Part shown: one piece after another, positions 27,165-36,044 of the stretch
Layout: the number at the start of each line of letters is the position of its first letter
Position numbering within the stretch: position 1 is the stretch's first letter
Source: Paenibacillus terricola
Lineage (GTDB): Bacteria > Bacillota > Bacilli > Paenibacillales > Paenibacillaceae
DNA length: 64,000 nt
Reading direction: 5' to 3'
Assembly: GCF_014779765.1 (NCBI RefSeq)
Contig: NZ_JACXZA010000007.1
Location: 1-64,000, forward strand
Program-made: the position numbers and the translations under genes
The notes under the pieces: generated by a model
Told to the model about the DNA's origin: nothing
Databases searched by the model: none
What the model saw: only the letters and a program-made list of their open reading frames with translations

Positions 27165-27179
27165 ATTGATATTTTCAAT
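27165..27179. promoter_or_regulatory. LysR-type operator between the LysR gene and ilvE
   Basis: ATTGA-TATTT-TCAAT, a perfect 5+5 inverted repeat fitting the T-N11-A LysR box, midway between the divergent starts. A weak promoter towards ilvE (TTCAAT, 16-nt spacer, TACGAT) begins at its right edge. Confidence 0.6.
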
Positions 27180-27280
27180 ATATACAAGACAGTGTTACGA
27201 TTCAATTATGAAATCCTTTATCGATGCACTACAGTGATGAGAGAACGTCCGAAATATCCAAACTAAGGAGCTGTATACTC

Positions 27281-28351
27281 ATGTCGAAACCGACCATTTC
27301 AGTCACACTGACAACGAACCCTAAGCCACGCCCGGACGAGAAGAAACTCGTCTTCGGTAAGTACTACTCCGATCACATGTTCATTATGGACTATGATGCA
27401 GGCCAAGGCTGGCACGATGCACGCGTCGTTCCCTATCAGAATATTTCGCTTGATCCGGCTGCGAAAGTATTCCACTACGGTCAGACGATCTTCGAAGGTC
27501 TGAAAGCTTACCGCACGAAGGACAATCGCATCGTCCTGTTCCGTCCAGACCAGAACTGGGAGCGCCTCAACAAGTCCAACGACCGTCTGAGCATTCCAGC
27601 TGTTGATCCAGAAGTAGCTATGGAAGCGCTTCGCACGCTTATTAAAGTCGATCATGAGTGGGTACCTTCCGAGCCGGGCACATCGCTCTACATTCGCCCA
27701 TTCGTTATCGCAACGGAACCGCAGCTTGGCGTTGCTCCTTCGACGAAATATATGTTCATGATTCTGCTCTGCCCAGTTGGCGCGTACTATGCAGAAGGCC
27801 TGAACCCTGTACCGATTCACGTTGAATCCGAGTATGTTCGCGCAGTCAAAGGCGGCGTCGGCAACGCGAAGACGGGCGGCAATTATGCAGCAAGCTTGAA
27901 AGCGCAAGAAGGCGCATCCGAGCAAGGCTACTCCCAAGTGCTGTGGCTCGACGGCGTACATCGCAAATATATCGAAGAAGTCGGCAGCATGAACGTATTC
28001 TTCAAAGTGAACGGCACGGTCATTACGCCTGCCCTCAACGGCAGCATTCTCGACGGCATTACTCGCAAATCAGTCCTTCAGCTGCTTCGGTCGTGGGACG
28101 TTCCAGTGGAAGAGCGTCAGATCTCGATCGACGAGCTCGTTGAAGCTCACCGCAATGGTACGCTTGAAGAAGCGTTTGGTACCGGTACGGCTGCTGTTAT
28201 CTCGCCAGTTGGCGCCCTTCACTATAATAATGAGAAGTTGGTCATCAACAACAACAAGACCGGCGATCTGTCAAGCCGCGTATACGATACGATTACAGGC
28301 ATTCAAAGCGCCGTGTTGCCGGATCCATTCGGTTGGGTTCTGGAAGTTTAA
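27281..28351 (+). CDS. ilvE: Branched-chain amino acid aminotransferase
   Basis: 356 aa, PLP fold type IV. Interconverts leucine, isoleucine and valine with their 2-keto acids. Seen: FHYGQTIFEGLKAYRT, the catalytic lysine in NAKTGGNYAASLKAQ, EEVGSMNVFF and the phosphate-binding GTGTAAVISPVG. Length matches the longer Firmicute BCAT group. ATG 27281 has AAGGAG 10 nt upstream; a longer frame begins 19 codons earlier but lies over the promoter. Followed by a terminator, so monocistronic. Confidence 0.96.
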   Translation: MSKPTISVTLTTNPKPRPDEKKLVFGKYYSDHMFIMDYDAGQGWHDARVVPYQNISLDPAAKVFHYGQTIFEGLKAYRTKDNRIVLFRPDQNWERLNKSNDRLSIPAVDPEVAMEALRTLIKVDHEWVPSEPGTSLYIRPFVIATEPQLGVAPSTKYMFMILLCPVGAYYAEGLNPVPIHVESEYVRAVKGGVGNAKTGGNYAASLKAQEGASEQGYSQVLWLDGVHRKYIEEVGSMNVFFKVNGTVITPALNGSILDGITRKSVLQLLRSWDVPVEERQISIDELVEAHRNGTLEEAFGTGTAAVISPVGALHYNNEKLVINNNKTGDLSSRVYDTITGIQSAVLPDPFGWVLEV

Positions 28352-28410
28352 GAGCAGCATCGCCTAAAAAACTGCCAACGATTCCATCCCTTATGATAAA
28401 ATAACAAAAG

Positions 28411-28459
28411 CGCCTCTCGCATAAGTCATCCCCAATGACGACGAAGCGAGAGGTCTTTT
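28411..28459 (+). terminator. ilvE terminator
   Basis: GCCTCTCGC (28412-28420) pairs with GCGAGAGGT (28446-28454), followed by CTTTTG. Large loop of about 25 nt. Confidence 0.75.
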
Positions 28460-28495
28460 GTGTTCGAAATAAAACCAAAGGGCTGGTGCGGCTCC

Positions 28496-29764
28496 ATGAA
28501 CAAAGTATACGGGCTTATCGCCGTCCTCACTTGCTCTGCGTTATTGATCGTTGGATGCTCCAGCAGCGAAACAGCAAGCTCCTCGGATAGCAAGCCTGCA
28601 ATGATGGATACGGATACAACGGCTCAGGCTGAGCACACAGATTCGCAGGAGAGCGGCTCGGAGCCTTCATCGGATCATACAGCAAATGAAGATGGCTCGC
28701 AGATACCAGGCGAACAGCCTTCTACCTACTCCCTCACAGGTTCGATTGCCGGCAAATATCCGATCGAGATGAAGCTTACGCTTGACGGATCGAATGTGGG
28801 CGGGACTTATATGTACACCAAATACAAGCAGGATTTGAAGCTGCAAGGAACAGTGGACCAGGCGGCAAGCACCCGCGATAAAATCAGCGTCAGTATGGAC
28901 GAATTCGATCAGAACGGGGAGCTTACTGGCCATTTCGTGGGGGCGCTCATTTACAACACGGCGAGCCACTCTCCTGCCCTTCTCTCTTTCTCCGGGGATT
29001 GGTCGAACGCAGACGGGACGAATACGATTCCATTCGAGGTTACCCCAGTTGGCTCGTCTACCTCCAGCGCAACCAACACTGTGGTATCGGATGCCGATTG
29101 GCTCGGCGAGTGGGAGTTAAAGGACAGCACGCAGTTCGTCAATCAAGGCTTAGAAATCCAAGAGGTTACCCCTCAATCGATCTCATTCAATCTGGACAGC
29201 TTTGATGGTGGCCACACGGGCGGCATCATGGATAAAGCGGTTCGTTCGAAGGACGGCAAATCAGCCGTATTCACGGGCGATGGCTTATCGCTTACGTTCA
29301 CCCTTCAAGGCGATCGACTCGTTATTAATTCGGAGGGCGATCCAACGAATTATGCCGGGGCGGGCGTAAGCTTCGGCGGTGAATTCGTTAGGCATAGCGA
29401 AACGCAGGAGCTCGATCTCCAGCAGTTGGGGGTTCTACCGTCCAAGGAGGTAGATGATCAGTTTCGGGCCGTGGTCGGAGACGACTATGACCTGTTTACT
29501 CAGTCCTTTCAGCTCTTCGACTCCCAATCTGACAAGCTCACGGATACAACGGTTGTGACCGGCGGCGTACGTGGATTGTTCACTATCATGGAAGCCGTCA
29601 TCATGTACGATCAGAATGGCAGGTTCTACGCCGCTGTCATCGATGGCGATAAGGTCAATTACTATACGACGGAACGATCGTCTTACAACAAGCTGCCCGA
29701 CGCAATTGAACAGTGGCGTTCCCGCTTCAAGGATAAAGACGTTGTGTATTTGTCATTTGCATAA
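28496..29764 (+). CDS. Lipoprotein of unknown function
   Basis: 422 aa. Lipoprotein signal peptide with lipobox LIVGC (acylated C21), then a Ser/Asp/Glu/Thr-rich linker (about 22-80) typical of proteins spanning the Gram-positive wall. The C-terminal 340 residues form two beta-rich repeats: IAGKYPIEMKLTLDGSNVGGTY is a pattern seen in small lipocalin-like secreted domains, and WLGEWELK opens the second. A final alpha/beta part ends DVVYLSFA. No enzyme motif recognised. ATG 28496 is chosen for the signal peptide; the ribosome binding site is weak (AAAGGG at 13 nt). Confidence 0.75.
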   Translation: MNKVYGLIAVLTCSALLIVGCSSSETASSSDSKPAMMDTDTTAQAEHTDSQESGSEPSSDHTANEDGSQIPGEQPSTYSLTGSIAGKYPIEMKLTLDGSNVGGTYMYTKYKQDLKLQGTVDQAASTRDKISVSMDEFDQNGELTGHFVGALIYNTASHSPALLSFSGDWSNADGTNTIPFEVTPVGSSTSSATNTVVSDADWLGEWELKDSTQFVNQGLEIQEVTPQSISFNLDSFDGGHTGGIMDKAVRSKDGKSAVFTGDGLSLTFTLQGDRLVINSEGDPTNYAGAGVSFGGEFVRHSETQELDLQQLGVLPSKEVDDQFRAVVGDDYDLFTQSFQLFDSQSDKLTDTTVVTGGVRGLFTIMEAVIMYDQNGRFYAAVIDGDKVNYYTTERSSYNKLPDAIEQWRSRFKDKDVVYLSFA

Positions 29765-29780
29765 ATGGTACAGCCAAGAC

Positions 29781-29822
29781 CGTCCCGTTCGCCCTCTCCC
29801 GATGGCGGATGGGGCGTTTTTG
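29781..29822 (+). terminator. Terminator after the lipoprotein gene
   Basis: CGTCCCGTTCGCC pairs with GGCGGATGGGGCG across 13 positions with G-T pairs, then TTTTTG. Confidence 0.85.
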
Positions 29823-29939
29823 TTATACTGGGCGCTGGGCTTCTTACTTGATAGGATAGACATTCATCATCGGCATTTGTCTTGGATTGATAGAAGTTGG
29901 AAGTTGATAGAATAGGGTTATTGCGTAGTACATAGCATC

Positions 29940-30120
29940 TACCCGTTACGTATATATACATCACAGCTAAATATTTGATAGCTTACTAGCCAGGGCGAGA
30001 AGGAGGGATCCCAGAGCGACTGGCACAATCGGAAGGGCTCGCATCCGCCAAAGAGACTACAACGCTGCGGACGAGCTATAACCAAGGAGGACAACCGCGA
30101 ACACTTTATTTTTGAGAAGA
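29940..30120 (+). other. Unidentified structured leader before the ArsB-like transporter gene
   Basis: Three nested or successive hairpins can be drawn: AGCTA...TAGCT (29966-29984), CCAG...GGGATCCC...CTGG (29990-30024) and GCTCG-CCGC...GCGG-GAGC (30037-30076), then AAGGAGG. It could be a riboswitch-like leader of the transporter, but it matches no class I can name. From 29823 to 29939 nothing was recognised. Confidence 0.35.
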
Positions 30121-30131
30121 GGTAATGCAAC

Positions 30132-31475
30132 ATGCATGAACTAGCGGTATGGGTTACCATCCTATCGTTTATTTTCACCGTCTCGTTCATATTCTGGCGT
30201 TCAACAGTCAACGAAGCCATCCCGGCTTCGGTCGGTGCACTCATCGTATTACTCGCAGGCACTGTCTCCCTATCCGATCTGTGGACGATTACAGAGACGA
30301 TCGGCGGGGCGGCCGTCACCATCATGGCGACCATTGTCATGGCCATCGTATTAGAGAGCTTCGGATTCTTCCACTGGGTAGCCGAGAAGCTGACCGCGCA
30401 GTCAGGCGGATCCGGTATTAAGCTGTTCTGGTATACGAATCTGCTCTGCTTCCTCATGACCCTGTTCGTTAATAATGATGGCAGTATCCTTATTACTACA
30501 CCGATCCTGCTTATGATCCTGCACAACTTAGGTTTGAAAAATCATCAGAAGCTGCCGTATCTGATCTCCGGCGCCCTGATTGCGACAGCGTCCAGCGCAC
30601 CAATCGGCGTAAGCAACATCGTCAACCTGATCGCGCTCAAAATCGTCCACATGTCGCTGTATATGAGTGCTGCCATGATGTTCGTTCCTGCAACAATCGG
30701 TCTGTTGATCATGTCCTCTTTGCTGTTTCTCGTGTTCTATCCTACGCTCCCCAAAAAAATCAAAATGGCTGGCAGACATCGTCCATTCTCCCCGTGGCCC
30801 GGTGAACATCCGCTGAAATATTCGAAAGACAACGCGCCGGCCCAAGGAACATTCATGCGCAACATCATTATGTTCGTTCTATCCGTTCGTATCGGCTTGT
30901 TCGTCGCCTCTTACGTCGGTTTTCCAGTGCCGCTGGTAGCCGTCATCGGCTCACTAGTCCTCCTCGGTTGGCGCTGGTGGAAGCTTCGCATTGCACCGAC
31001 GGACATCATTAGGAAGATTCCATGGCATATTCTGATCTTTGCTTTCAGTATGTATGTTATTATCTATGGACTTCATAACATCGGCCTGACGGATTTGCTG
31101 ATCAAATACTTGAGCCCTTTCGCCCATGGCGGCTTACTCCACGCCAGCATCGGTATGGGTGTTGTCGTTTCCCTGCTGTCTAACTTGTTCAATAACCACC
31201 CCGCGCTTATGGTTGGCACATTGACGCTGACGAACATGGGGCTGGACCCGATCACGCTCAAAATTTCTTATCTAGCCAGCGTTATCGGAAGCGACATCGG
31301 TTCGCTGCTGCTGCCGATCGGCACGCTTGCGACATTAATGTGGATGCATATTCTTCGGAGAGGCAAGGTGAAGATCTCCTGGAGCGATTATTTGAAAGTA
31401 ACCATTCTGGTGATCCCGCTGACGGTCATTCTTACGCTCATCATTCTCACCTACTGGGTTTATCTTGTTTTCTAA
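30132..31475 (+). CDS. ArsB/NhaD-type ion transporter family membrane protein
   Basis: 447 aa with about 10-12 hydrophobic helices. The duplicated hairpins with conserved NN motifs, VNNDGSILITTPILL (about residue 113) and LFNNHPALMVGTL (about 353), are the signature of the ion transporter superfamily that includes ArsB and NhaD; the SAPIGVSNIVN turn also fits. Arsenite, anions or sodium are all possible substrates. No arsR, arsC or ars regulator lies nearby, which argues against a simple arsenic operon. GAGAAGAGGT precedes the ATG. Confidence 0.75.
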   Translation: MHELAVWVTILSFIFTVSFIFWRSTVNEAIPASVGALIVLLAGTVSLSDLWTITETIGGAAVTIMATIVMAIVLESFGFFHWVAEKLTAQSGGSGIKLFWYTNLLCFLMTLFVNNDGSILITTPILLMILHNLGLKNHQKLPYLISGALIATASSAPIGVSNIVNLIALKIVHMSLYMSAAMMFVPATIGLLIMSSLLFLVFYPTLPKKIKMAGRHRPFSPWPGEHPLKYSKDNAPAQGTFMRNIIMFVLSVRIGLFVASYVGFPVPLVAVIGSLVLLGWRWWKLRIAPTDIIRKIPWHILIFAFSMYVIIYGLHNIGLTDLLIKYLSPFAHGGLLHASIGMGVVVSLLSNLFNNHPALMVGTLTLTNMGLDPITLKISYLASVIGSDIGSLLLPIGTLATLMWMHILRRGKVKISWSDYLKVTILVIPLTVILTLIILTYWVYLVF

Positions 31476-31792
31476 CCAAGAGAGACAAAAAAATCGGCTA
31501 TCTGGTGGACAGCCGTTTGAGAAGGGTATAGCAAAGCACAAAATAATGTATGTTAAAGAGCTGACATTTGTACGGGCGTTGGCGCATATGCGCTAACGCT
31601 CGCTCTTTGCCAGGTACATATTGCTGATATACTCTCCGTGAACAATTCCCATTGGCGAGCGAGGAAAGCAGCTTACCGAGCGAACTGGCTGTGGACACAC
31701 AGTCAACTCGATTGGCTGTAGGATGGTAACACCACTGTCCCTGATTAGTCATAGGCTGCAGCATACAACTTTGGCTAATAGGAAGTGATGAG
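31476..31792. other. Non-coding gap before the cupin gene
   Basis: Contains CGGCTATC-TGGTG-GACAGCCG (31494-31514; T-run on the minus strand), a strong palindrome GCGTTGGCGCATATGCGCTAACGC (31578-31601), and GGATGGTAACACC (31720-31732), which is reminiscent of a T-box core. No gene seen. The T-box resemblance is weak and unproven. Confidence 0.35.
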
Positions 31793-32425
31793 ATGTCAGG
31801 AGCAGGCTTTGTGCCTGATAATTTGAATCTGAAGAAAAGCTCGGGCAACCCGAACTTAGCGTATAACATGAAGGACAATGTGCTGTTCAAGGTCAATGAG
31901 TCGAATATTGCATATGAAGTATCTGCAACGCAAATTCCCGCCATGGTCGGCGGATCAGTCGCAGAGCTGCTCATGACGAAAGGCCATATCCGTGAACCGC
32001 ACTGGCACCCAAACGCCTGGGAGCTGGATGTTGTCATTGAAGGCCAAGTCGTCGTCTCGATTTTAAATCCTGACACATCGCAGCTCATTAACAATCTGGC
32101 AGGGCCCGGACAGGTCGTCTTCATCCCGATGGGCTGGCTGCACTGGATTACACCGGTCACTGAGCAGACCAGGCTGCATCTATTCTTCAACAGCAGTCAG
32201 GTGGAGAACGCCGAGGTGTCGGACTTTCTGCGGACAACGCCGCTTGAAGTATTCCGTCTGTCCTACAATATCGATCCTTCCCAGATGGGCACCGCACTTG
32301 CACCGATTAAGGCAGTGAACGAAACGGTATTCTTAGGACCTCCTCCAAGTGTAAATACACGAAGCGGCAACACGGGTATTTGCGGTAAAATAGGATCAAC
32401 CATTATCAAACCAGATTCCCTATAA
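31793..32425 (+). CDS. Cupin domain-containing protein
   Basis: 210 aa. One cupin barrel (about 50-150). HIREPHWHPNAWEL supplies metal-binding His, His and Glu, and the second motif has PMGWLHWITPV with the fourth ligand histidine. This resembles oxalate decarboxylase or germin-like proteins, but only one barrel is present and no secretion signal is seen. The first 40 residues and the C-terminal PPPSVNTRSGNTGICGKIGSTIIKPDSL are outside the fold. Lies 24 bp before glycerate kinase, with which it is likely co-transcribed. Function not assigned. Confidence 0.8.
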   Translation: MSGAGFVPDNLNLKKSSGNPNLAYNMKDNVLFKVNESNIAYEVSATQIPAMVGGSVAELLMTKGHIREPHWHPNAWELDVVIEGQVVVSILNPDTSQLINNLAGPGQVVFIPMGWLHWITPVTEQTRLHLFFNSSQVENAEVSDFLRTTPLEVFRLSYNIDPSQMGTALAPIKAVNETVFLGPPPSVNTRSGNTGICGKIGSTIIKPDSL

Positions 32426-32449
32426 AACTTATTGTGAAGGAGCAGCCGC

Positions 32450-33604
32450 ATGAAGGTCGTCATTGCAATCGATTCGTTCAAAGGAAGCATCTCTTCTATT
32501 GAAGCCGCAACGGCTGCTGCTGCGGGTGTGAAGGATATATTCGAGGATGCAGAGGTTATTACGATCCCGCTCGCCGATGGCGGCGAGGGAACCGTCGATG
32601 CGCTCATCCAAGCCGCAGGCGGGGAGCGAATCGTGCGGGCGGTCACTGGTCCGCTCGGCGAGCCCGTACAAGCAGGCTATGGCCTGCTCGACGGCGGCGC
32701 AACTGCCGTCATCGAGGTAGCCGCCGCCTGCGGCCTGACGCTCGTGCCGCCGGCTAAGCGCGATCCGCTCATGACGACGACGTTCGGCGTCGGCGAATTG
32801 ATCGCTGATGCGCTGGAGCGAGGCTGCCGCAGGCTGATCGTCGGGCTCGGCGGAAGCGCGACGAACGACGCCGGCGCGGGCATGCTGCAAGCGCTCGGCT
32901 GCACGCTGCGGGACGCCGATGGCGCGGACATCGCACGTGGCGGCGCACTCGCGTCGCTCGCGACGATCGACCGCAGCGGACTGCACCCGCGCTTAGCGGA
33001 CGACAGCGTATGCATCGAGGTCGCCTGCGACGTCGATAACCCGCTGCACGGGCCCGAAGGGGCCGCGCACGTGTTCGCGCCGCAGAAAGGCGCCTCCCCG
33101 GCCGCGGTCGATGCGCTCGACACAGGGCTGCGCCGCTTCGCGGACGTCGCCCGCGAGCAGCTCGGCTGCGATGTGCAGCGCATCCCCGGCGCTGGCGCAG
33201 CCGGCGGGCTTGGCGCTGCCTTCGCCGGTCTGCTCGGCGCAGCGATGCGCCCCGGCGCGGCGCTCGTGCTGGAAGCAGCCGGCTTCGATCGGCTGCTTGA
33301 GGGCTGCGACTTCGTCGTCACCGGCGAGGGCCGGCTCGACGGTCAGACCGCGCGCGGCAAAGCGCCGCTCGCCGTAGCGGCCGCAGCGGCCGCGCGCGGC
33401 ATCCCCGTCATCGCCCTCGCAGGCAGCGTCGCGCCGGAAGCAGACAACCTCGCTTCCCACGGCATTACGGCAGCGCTGTCGATCGGGCCAGGGCCGATGC
33501 CGCTCGAGCAAGCGATGCTGCCGGATACGGCGCTGCAAGGCATGCGCCGCACGACGCGCGAGCTGTTCCGCCTTCTACGCATCACGATAAGCCATCATCG
33601 CTGA
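32450..33604 (+). CDS. glxK: Glycerate kinase
   Basis: 384 aa, GK type 1 (GarK/GlxK) family; phosphorylates D-glycerate. Family signatures: MKVVIAIDSFKGSISS, PLADGGEGTVDAL, VGLGGSATNDAGAGMLQALG, GAGAAGGLGAAFAGLLGA and FVVTGEGRLDGQTARGKAP. AAGGAG lies 7 nt before the ATG. The coding sequence is visibly more GC-rich than its neighbours from about 32.6 to 33.5 kb, with heavy use of GCG, GGC and CGC codons, which may mean acquisition from a higher-GC source. The 3' end overlaps the convergent acyltransferase gene by 10 bp. Confidence 0.94.
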   Translation: MKVVIAIDSFKGSISSIEAATAAAAGVKDIFEDAEVITIPLADGGEGTVDALIQAAGGERIVRAVTGPLGEPVQAGYGLLDGGATAVIEVAAACGLTLVPPAKRDPLMTTTFGVGELIADALERGCRRLIVGLGGSATNDAGAGMLQALGCTLRDADGADIARGGALASLATIDRSGLHPRLADDSVCIEVACDVDNPLHGPEGAAHVFAPQKGASPAAVDALDTGLRRFADVAREQLGCDVQRIPGAGAAGGLGAAFAGLLGAAMRPGAALVLEAAGFDRLLEGCDFVVTGEGRLDGQTARGKAPLAVAAAAAARGIPVIALAGSVAPEADNLASHGITAALSIGPGPMPLEQAMLPDTALQGMRRTTRELFRLLRITISHHR

Positions 33605-34818
33605 ACCTCTTTCTCTGCCGAGGTCGAAGCCTGCGGTGTATAAGAGGCTCTCGACAGGGAAGGCCCATAGCCCGCTGGCGTCGGACCTAGCAATATCCAC
33701 GACCAGCGGACGTACCGATACATGATGAGCAGTACAACAATGGATACGCTAAGCGCAGCGGTATAACCGCCAGCTATCCATAGATGATAAGCTAGCGGCA
33801 AGTCTGGACTCGGAACGTTGCGGCGGTACAACAATAAGACAAACGGATGAATCAGATAGATCCCGAATGAAAGCGCGCCTAACTGCTGAAACCCCTTAGC
33901 GATGACTCGTGAGACACGATAACGATTCAAGGCGATACATACGCTTAACAGGACCATCGTCGTCAATAGCGTATAAAGCTGATAGCCGATTTCGAACCAG
34001 TATCCTTCAGGCACTGGATCTTTGCCCGTTCGGAGATCGATATACAACCAGAGGAATCCGATTGTTGATGCCGCCCACATTAGCCCTACTACCGCTGCTG
34101 CAGCCTTCCTCCAAGCCGAAGTTCCATCTCGCTTATCTGATTCGCCTTCCCGTTTGCTGCCGAATCCGTGCACATAAGTGGTGCTTTTCATCCCAAGATA
34201 GGCTCCTAGCATGAAGATGAAGAAGTAAGTGAACGACCAACTGCCCTTTGAAGCAAGATGCCAGTACTCCCGATTCATTAAATAGAACGACCATTGGATG
34301 ACGCAGCCGATCGGCAGAGCGAGCCAAGCCGAAACACGCAGCTTACGGAATAATAACAGCAGCAGCGGAAACAGCACATACAACTGCAGCGTAATAATGA
34401 CATAGTATAGATGGGTATAGGCCTTGCCGTATAACAAATGCTTGCCAAACTGCTGTAGAAGCGCTGTCGGCTCCCATGCCCTATGATTCAGGTCATTCAT
34501 ATAAAGCTCGTACCCGAGCGAAATGAATACATAAGGAATTGCTAGCTGCTTGAACCTCTTCAAATAGAAGTCGCCTAATGCACGCGGCGTCAGCGACTTA
34601 TCGTAATACTGATAGAATAGTACAAAACCAGATAAAAAAATAAAAGCCGGCACACAAAACAGCGATAGCGTGTTAAGCGCGATATACACCGTTCGGGCCG
34701 TGGAGTTCGGCAGCGCCCCTACTGCAACCGAGGTTGCATGCACCATAAGAACACCTAAAATCGCAATTCCGCGAAGACTGTCCAGTTCTGGCAATCTTCC
34801 TCTTGCTCTAGCAGCCAT
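33595..34818 (-). CDS. Membrane-bound acyltransferase (acyltransferase 3 / OafA-YrhL family)
   Basis: 407 aa, about ten transmembrane helices. ELDSLRGIAILGVLMVHA at the N-terminus carries the conserved R and H of the AT3 family, which O-acetylates wall polymers, exopolysaccharides or small molecules. Central hydrophobic helices include YLKRFKQLAIPYVFISLGYEL and YVIITLQLYVLFPLLL. There is no C-terminal SGNH domain. Substrate cannot be told; no polysaccharide genes lie next to it. Overlaps glycerate kinase tail-to-tail. Confidence 0.87.
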   Translation of the reverse strand: MAARARGRLPELDSLRGIAILGVLMVHATSVAVGALPNSTARTVYIALNTLSLFCVPAFIFLSGFVLFYQYYDKSLTPRALGDFYLKRFKQLAIPYVFISLGYELYMNDLNHRAWEPTALLQQFGKHLLYGKAYTHLYYVIITLQLYVLFPLLLLLFRKLRVSAWLALPIGCVIQWSFYLMNREYWHLASKGSWSFTYFFIFMLGAYLGMKSTTYVHGFGSKREGESDKRDGTSAWRKAAAAVVGLMWAASTIGFLWLYIDLRTGKDPVPEGYWFEIGYQLYTLLTTMVLLSVCIALNRYRVSRVIAKGFQQLGALSFGIYLIHPFVLLLYRRNVPSPDLPLAYHLWIAGGYTAALSVSIVVLLIMYRYVRWSWILLGPTPAGYGPSLSRASYTPQASTSAEKEVQR

Positions 34819-34875
34819 GGGTATCCATTCTCTCCTTGTTGGTCTGACTCTTTAGTGTAAGATGTTTCCTATATG

Positions 34876-35158
34876 CGGTTGTTCAAAAAGTCGTCTTTTG
34901 ATCACGATGTAAGTCAGGAAGCCTGATCGACTTCGAAGCTTGCGTTCACCTTCGAAGTCCGGAGGTTACGCTTCCGAAGTAGGTTTCCTCTGGAAACCTT
35001 GTACTCATGTAGGTGTTGCCTACACTCCGTTCCTCCTGAAGTTATTTGCGATACTTCAAGCGTAACAACCTGCGAGCAAATAACAGCTTCGTAAGCATAC
35101 GCTTTTCAGGTTCTCGCAATCTTCTCGGTGCTGAAAACCCAACTTTTTGAACTCACAA
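34876..35158. repeat. MITE-like repeat with terminal inverted repeats and candidate target duplication
   Basis: 283 bp with no ORF. The left end CGGTTGTTCAAAAAGTCG and the right end (reverse complement TTGTGAGTTCAAAAAGTT) form an imperfect terminal inverted repeat of about 30 bp sharing TTCAAAAAGT. It is flanked by 6-bp direct repeats TATATG (34870-34875 and 35159-35164). Internally there is a GTTATTTGC...GCAAATAAC hairpin (35040-35083) and the GCTTCGTAAGCAT motif that recurs elsewhere in the window. No transposase. It resembles the non-autonomous repeats common in Paenibacillus genomes. Confidence 0.65.
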
Positions 35159-35310
35159 TATATGTATGTAACACCCGTGTATATTCTGCAGGCCGCGACT
35201 CATTCCCTTTTATGCAAACTGTTATTTCTAACGCACATTACTTACATATCGGACCAGCTAGTGGGCATATACTGTTCCATCTTGCTTGAAGTGTGAGGAG
35301 GCTGGAGCCG

Positions 35311-35841
35311 ATGTCCGACCGCTCAACCGCCCTGCAGCAATCCATGGCTGAAACCTGCCGCGCCGATCATGATCATGAGCCCACACCCGGAGCACCCGCT
35401 GCTTCTGAAGCAGCTTTGCATATCAACGGCTTACATAACGCCAGCGGAGCAATCCTCTCACCACTGCGCCGCATCTTCGTGTCGCGCCGCCTCACCCCGA
35501 TTGGCAGCGCCATACTCGTACTGATTGCACATGCAATCCACCTTCTCGCCTTGCCTATGCTTGCCCTGCTGCTCGGCACGCAGACTGGTTCGGACGGCAC
35601 CGCTCCATTGTTTAGTCACGATAATCATACGATCAGCAGCGGCACGACGAGCGGCCTGTTAGGCGCGAACGGTCTCCTGCTGAAGTGGGGCAGCGATCTG
35701 CTTGCCGCTGCTACCATCGTAACTGCCATCGCGATGTGCCGTGCCACTACAAGGTTGTGGCTTCGTGTTCGCCAGCATCCATTGCTCTGCATTGTGCATA
35801 CGGTCATCGCCGCTCTGTGCGTATGGCTCGCCGTCCATTAG
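35311..35841 (+). CDS. Hypothetical membrane protein
   Basis: 176 aa. A Ser/Ala/His-rich cytoplasmic-type N-terminus (about 1-50) precedes three hydrophobic segments: IGSAILVLIAHAIHLLALPM (about 66-90), LLAAATIVTAIAMC (about 130-145) and LLCIVHTVIAALCVWLAV (about 157-175). No recognised domain. AGGAGG lies 9 nt before ATG 35311; a longer frame begins six codons upstream without a better site. Stands alone, between the MITE-like repeat and a strong terminator. Confidence 0.65.
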   Translation: MSDRSTALQQSMAETCRADHDHEPTPGAPAASEAALHINGLHNASGAILSPLRRIFVSRRLTPIGSAILVLIAHAIHLLALPMLALLLGTQTGSDGTAPLFSHDNHTISSGTTSGLLGANGLLLKWGSDLLAAATIVTAIAMCRATTRLWLRVRQHPLLCIVHTVIAALCVWLAVH

Positions 35842-35850
35842 TACACAATA

Positions 35851-35892
35851 AGACGCCCGATTGTCCCAGAGCGGACCAATCGGGCGTCTTCT
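35851..35892 (+). terminator. Terminator after the membrane protein gene
   Basis: AGACGCCCGATTG-TCC pairs with GGA-CCAATCGGGCGTCT, ending CTTCTGC. Long stem of about 15 bp. Confidence 0.8.
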
Positions 35893-35903
35893 GCTTATAC
35901 ATA

Positions 35904-35932
35904 TTGACAAGCCTTACCCCGCTCTTTATGAT
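35904..35932 (+). promoter_or_regulatory. Promoter of the GH51 arabinofuranosidase gene
   Basis: -35 TTGACA (35904-35909), 17-nt spacer, -10 TATGAT (35927-35932), about 105 nt before the start. The leader contains AT-rich repeats around an ATCGATTAAT motif but no clear operator. Confidence 0.82.
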
Positions 35933-36044
35933 GAGGGTAGTCATTGGATAAACAAATACATCAATCGATTAATGCATTTATTAATTCAACTCTGATGTAA
36001 CCAAAGAATCTATCGAATTCAAACATGTTAAGGAGCGATTATTG

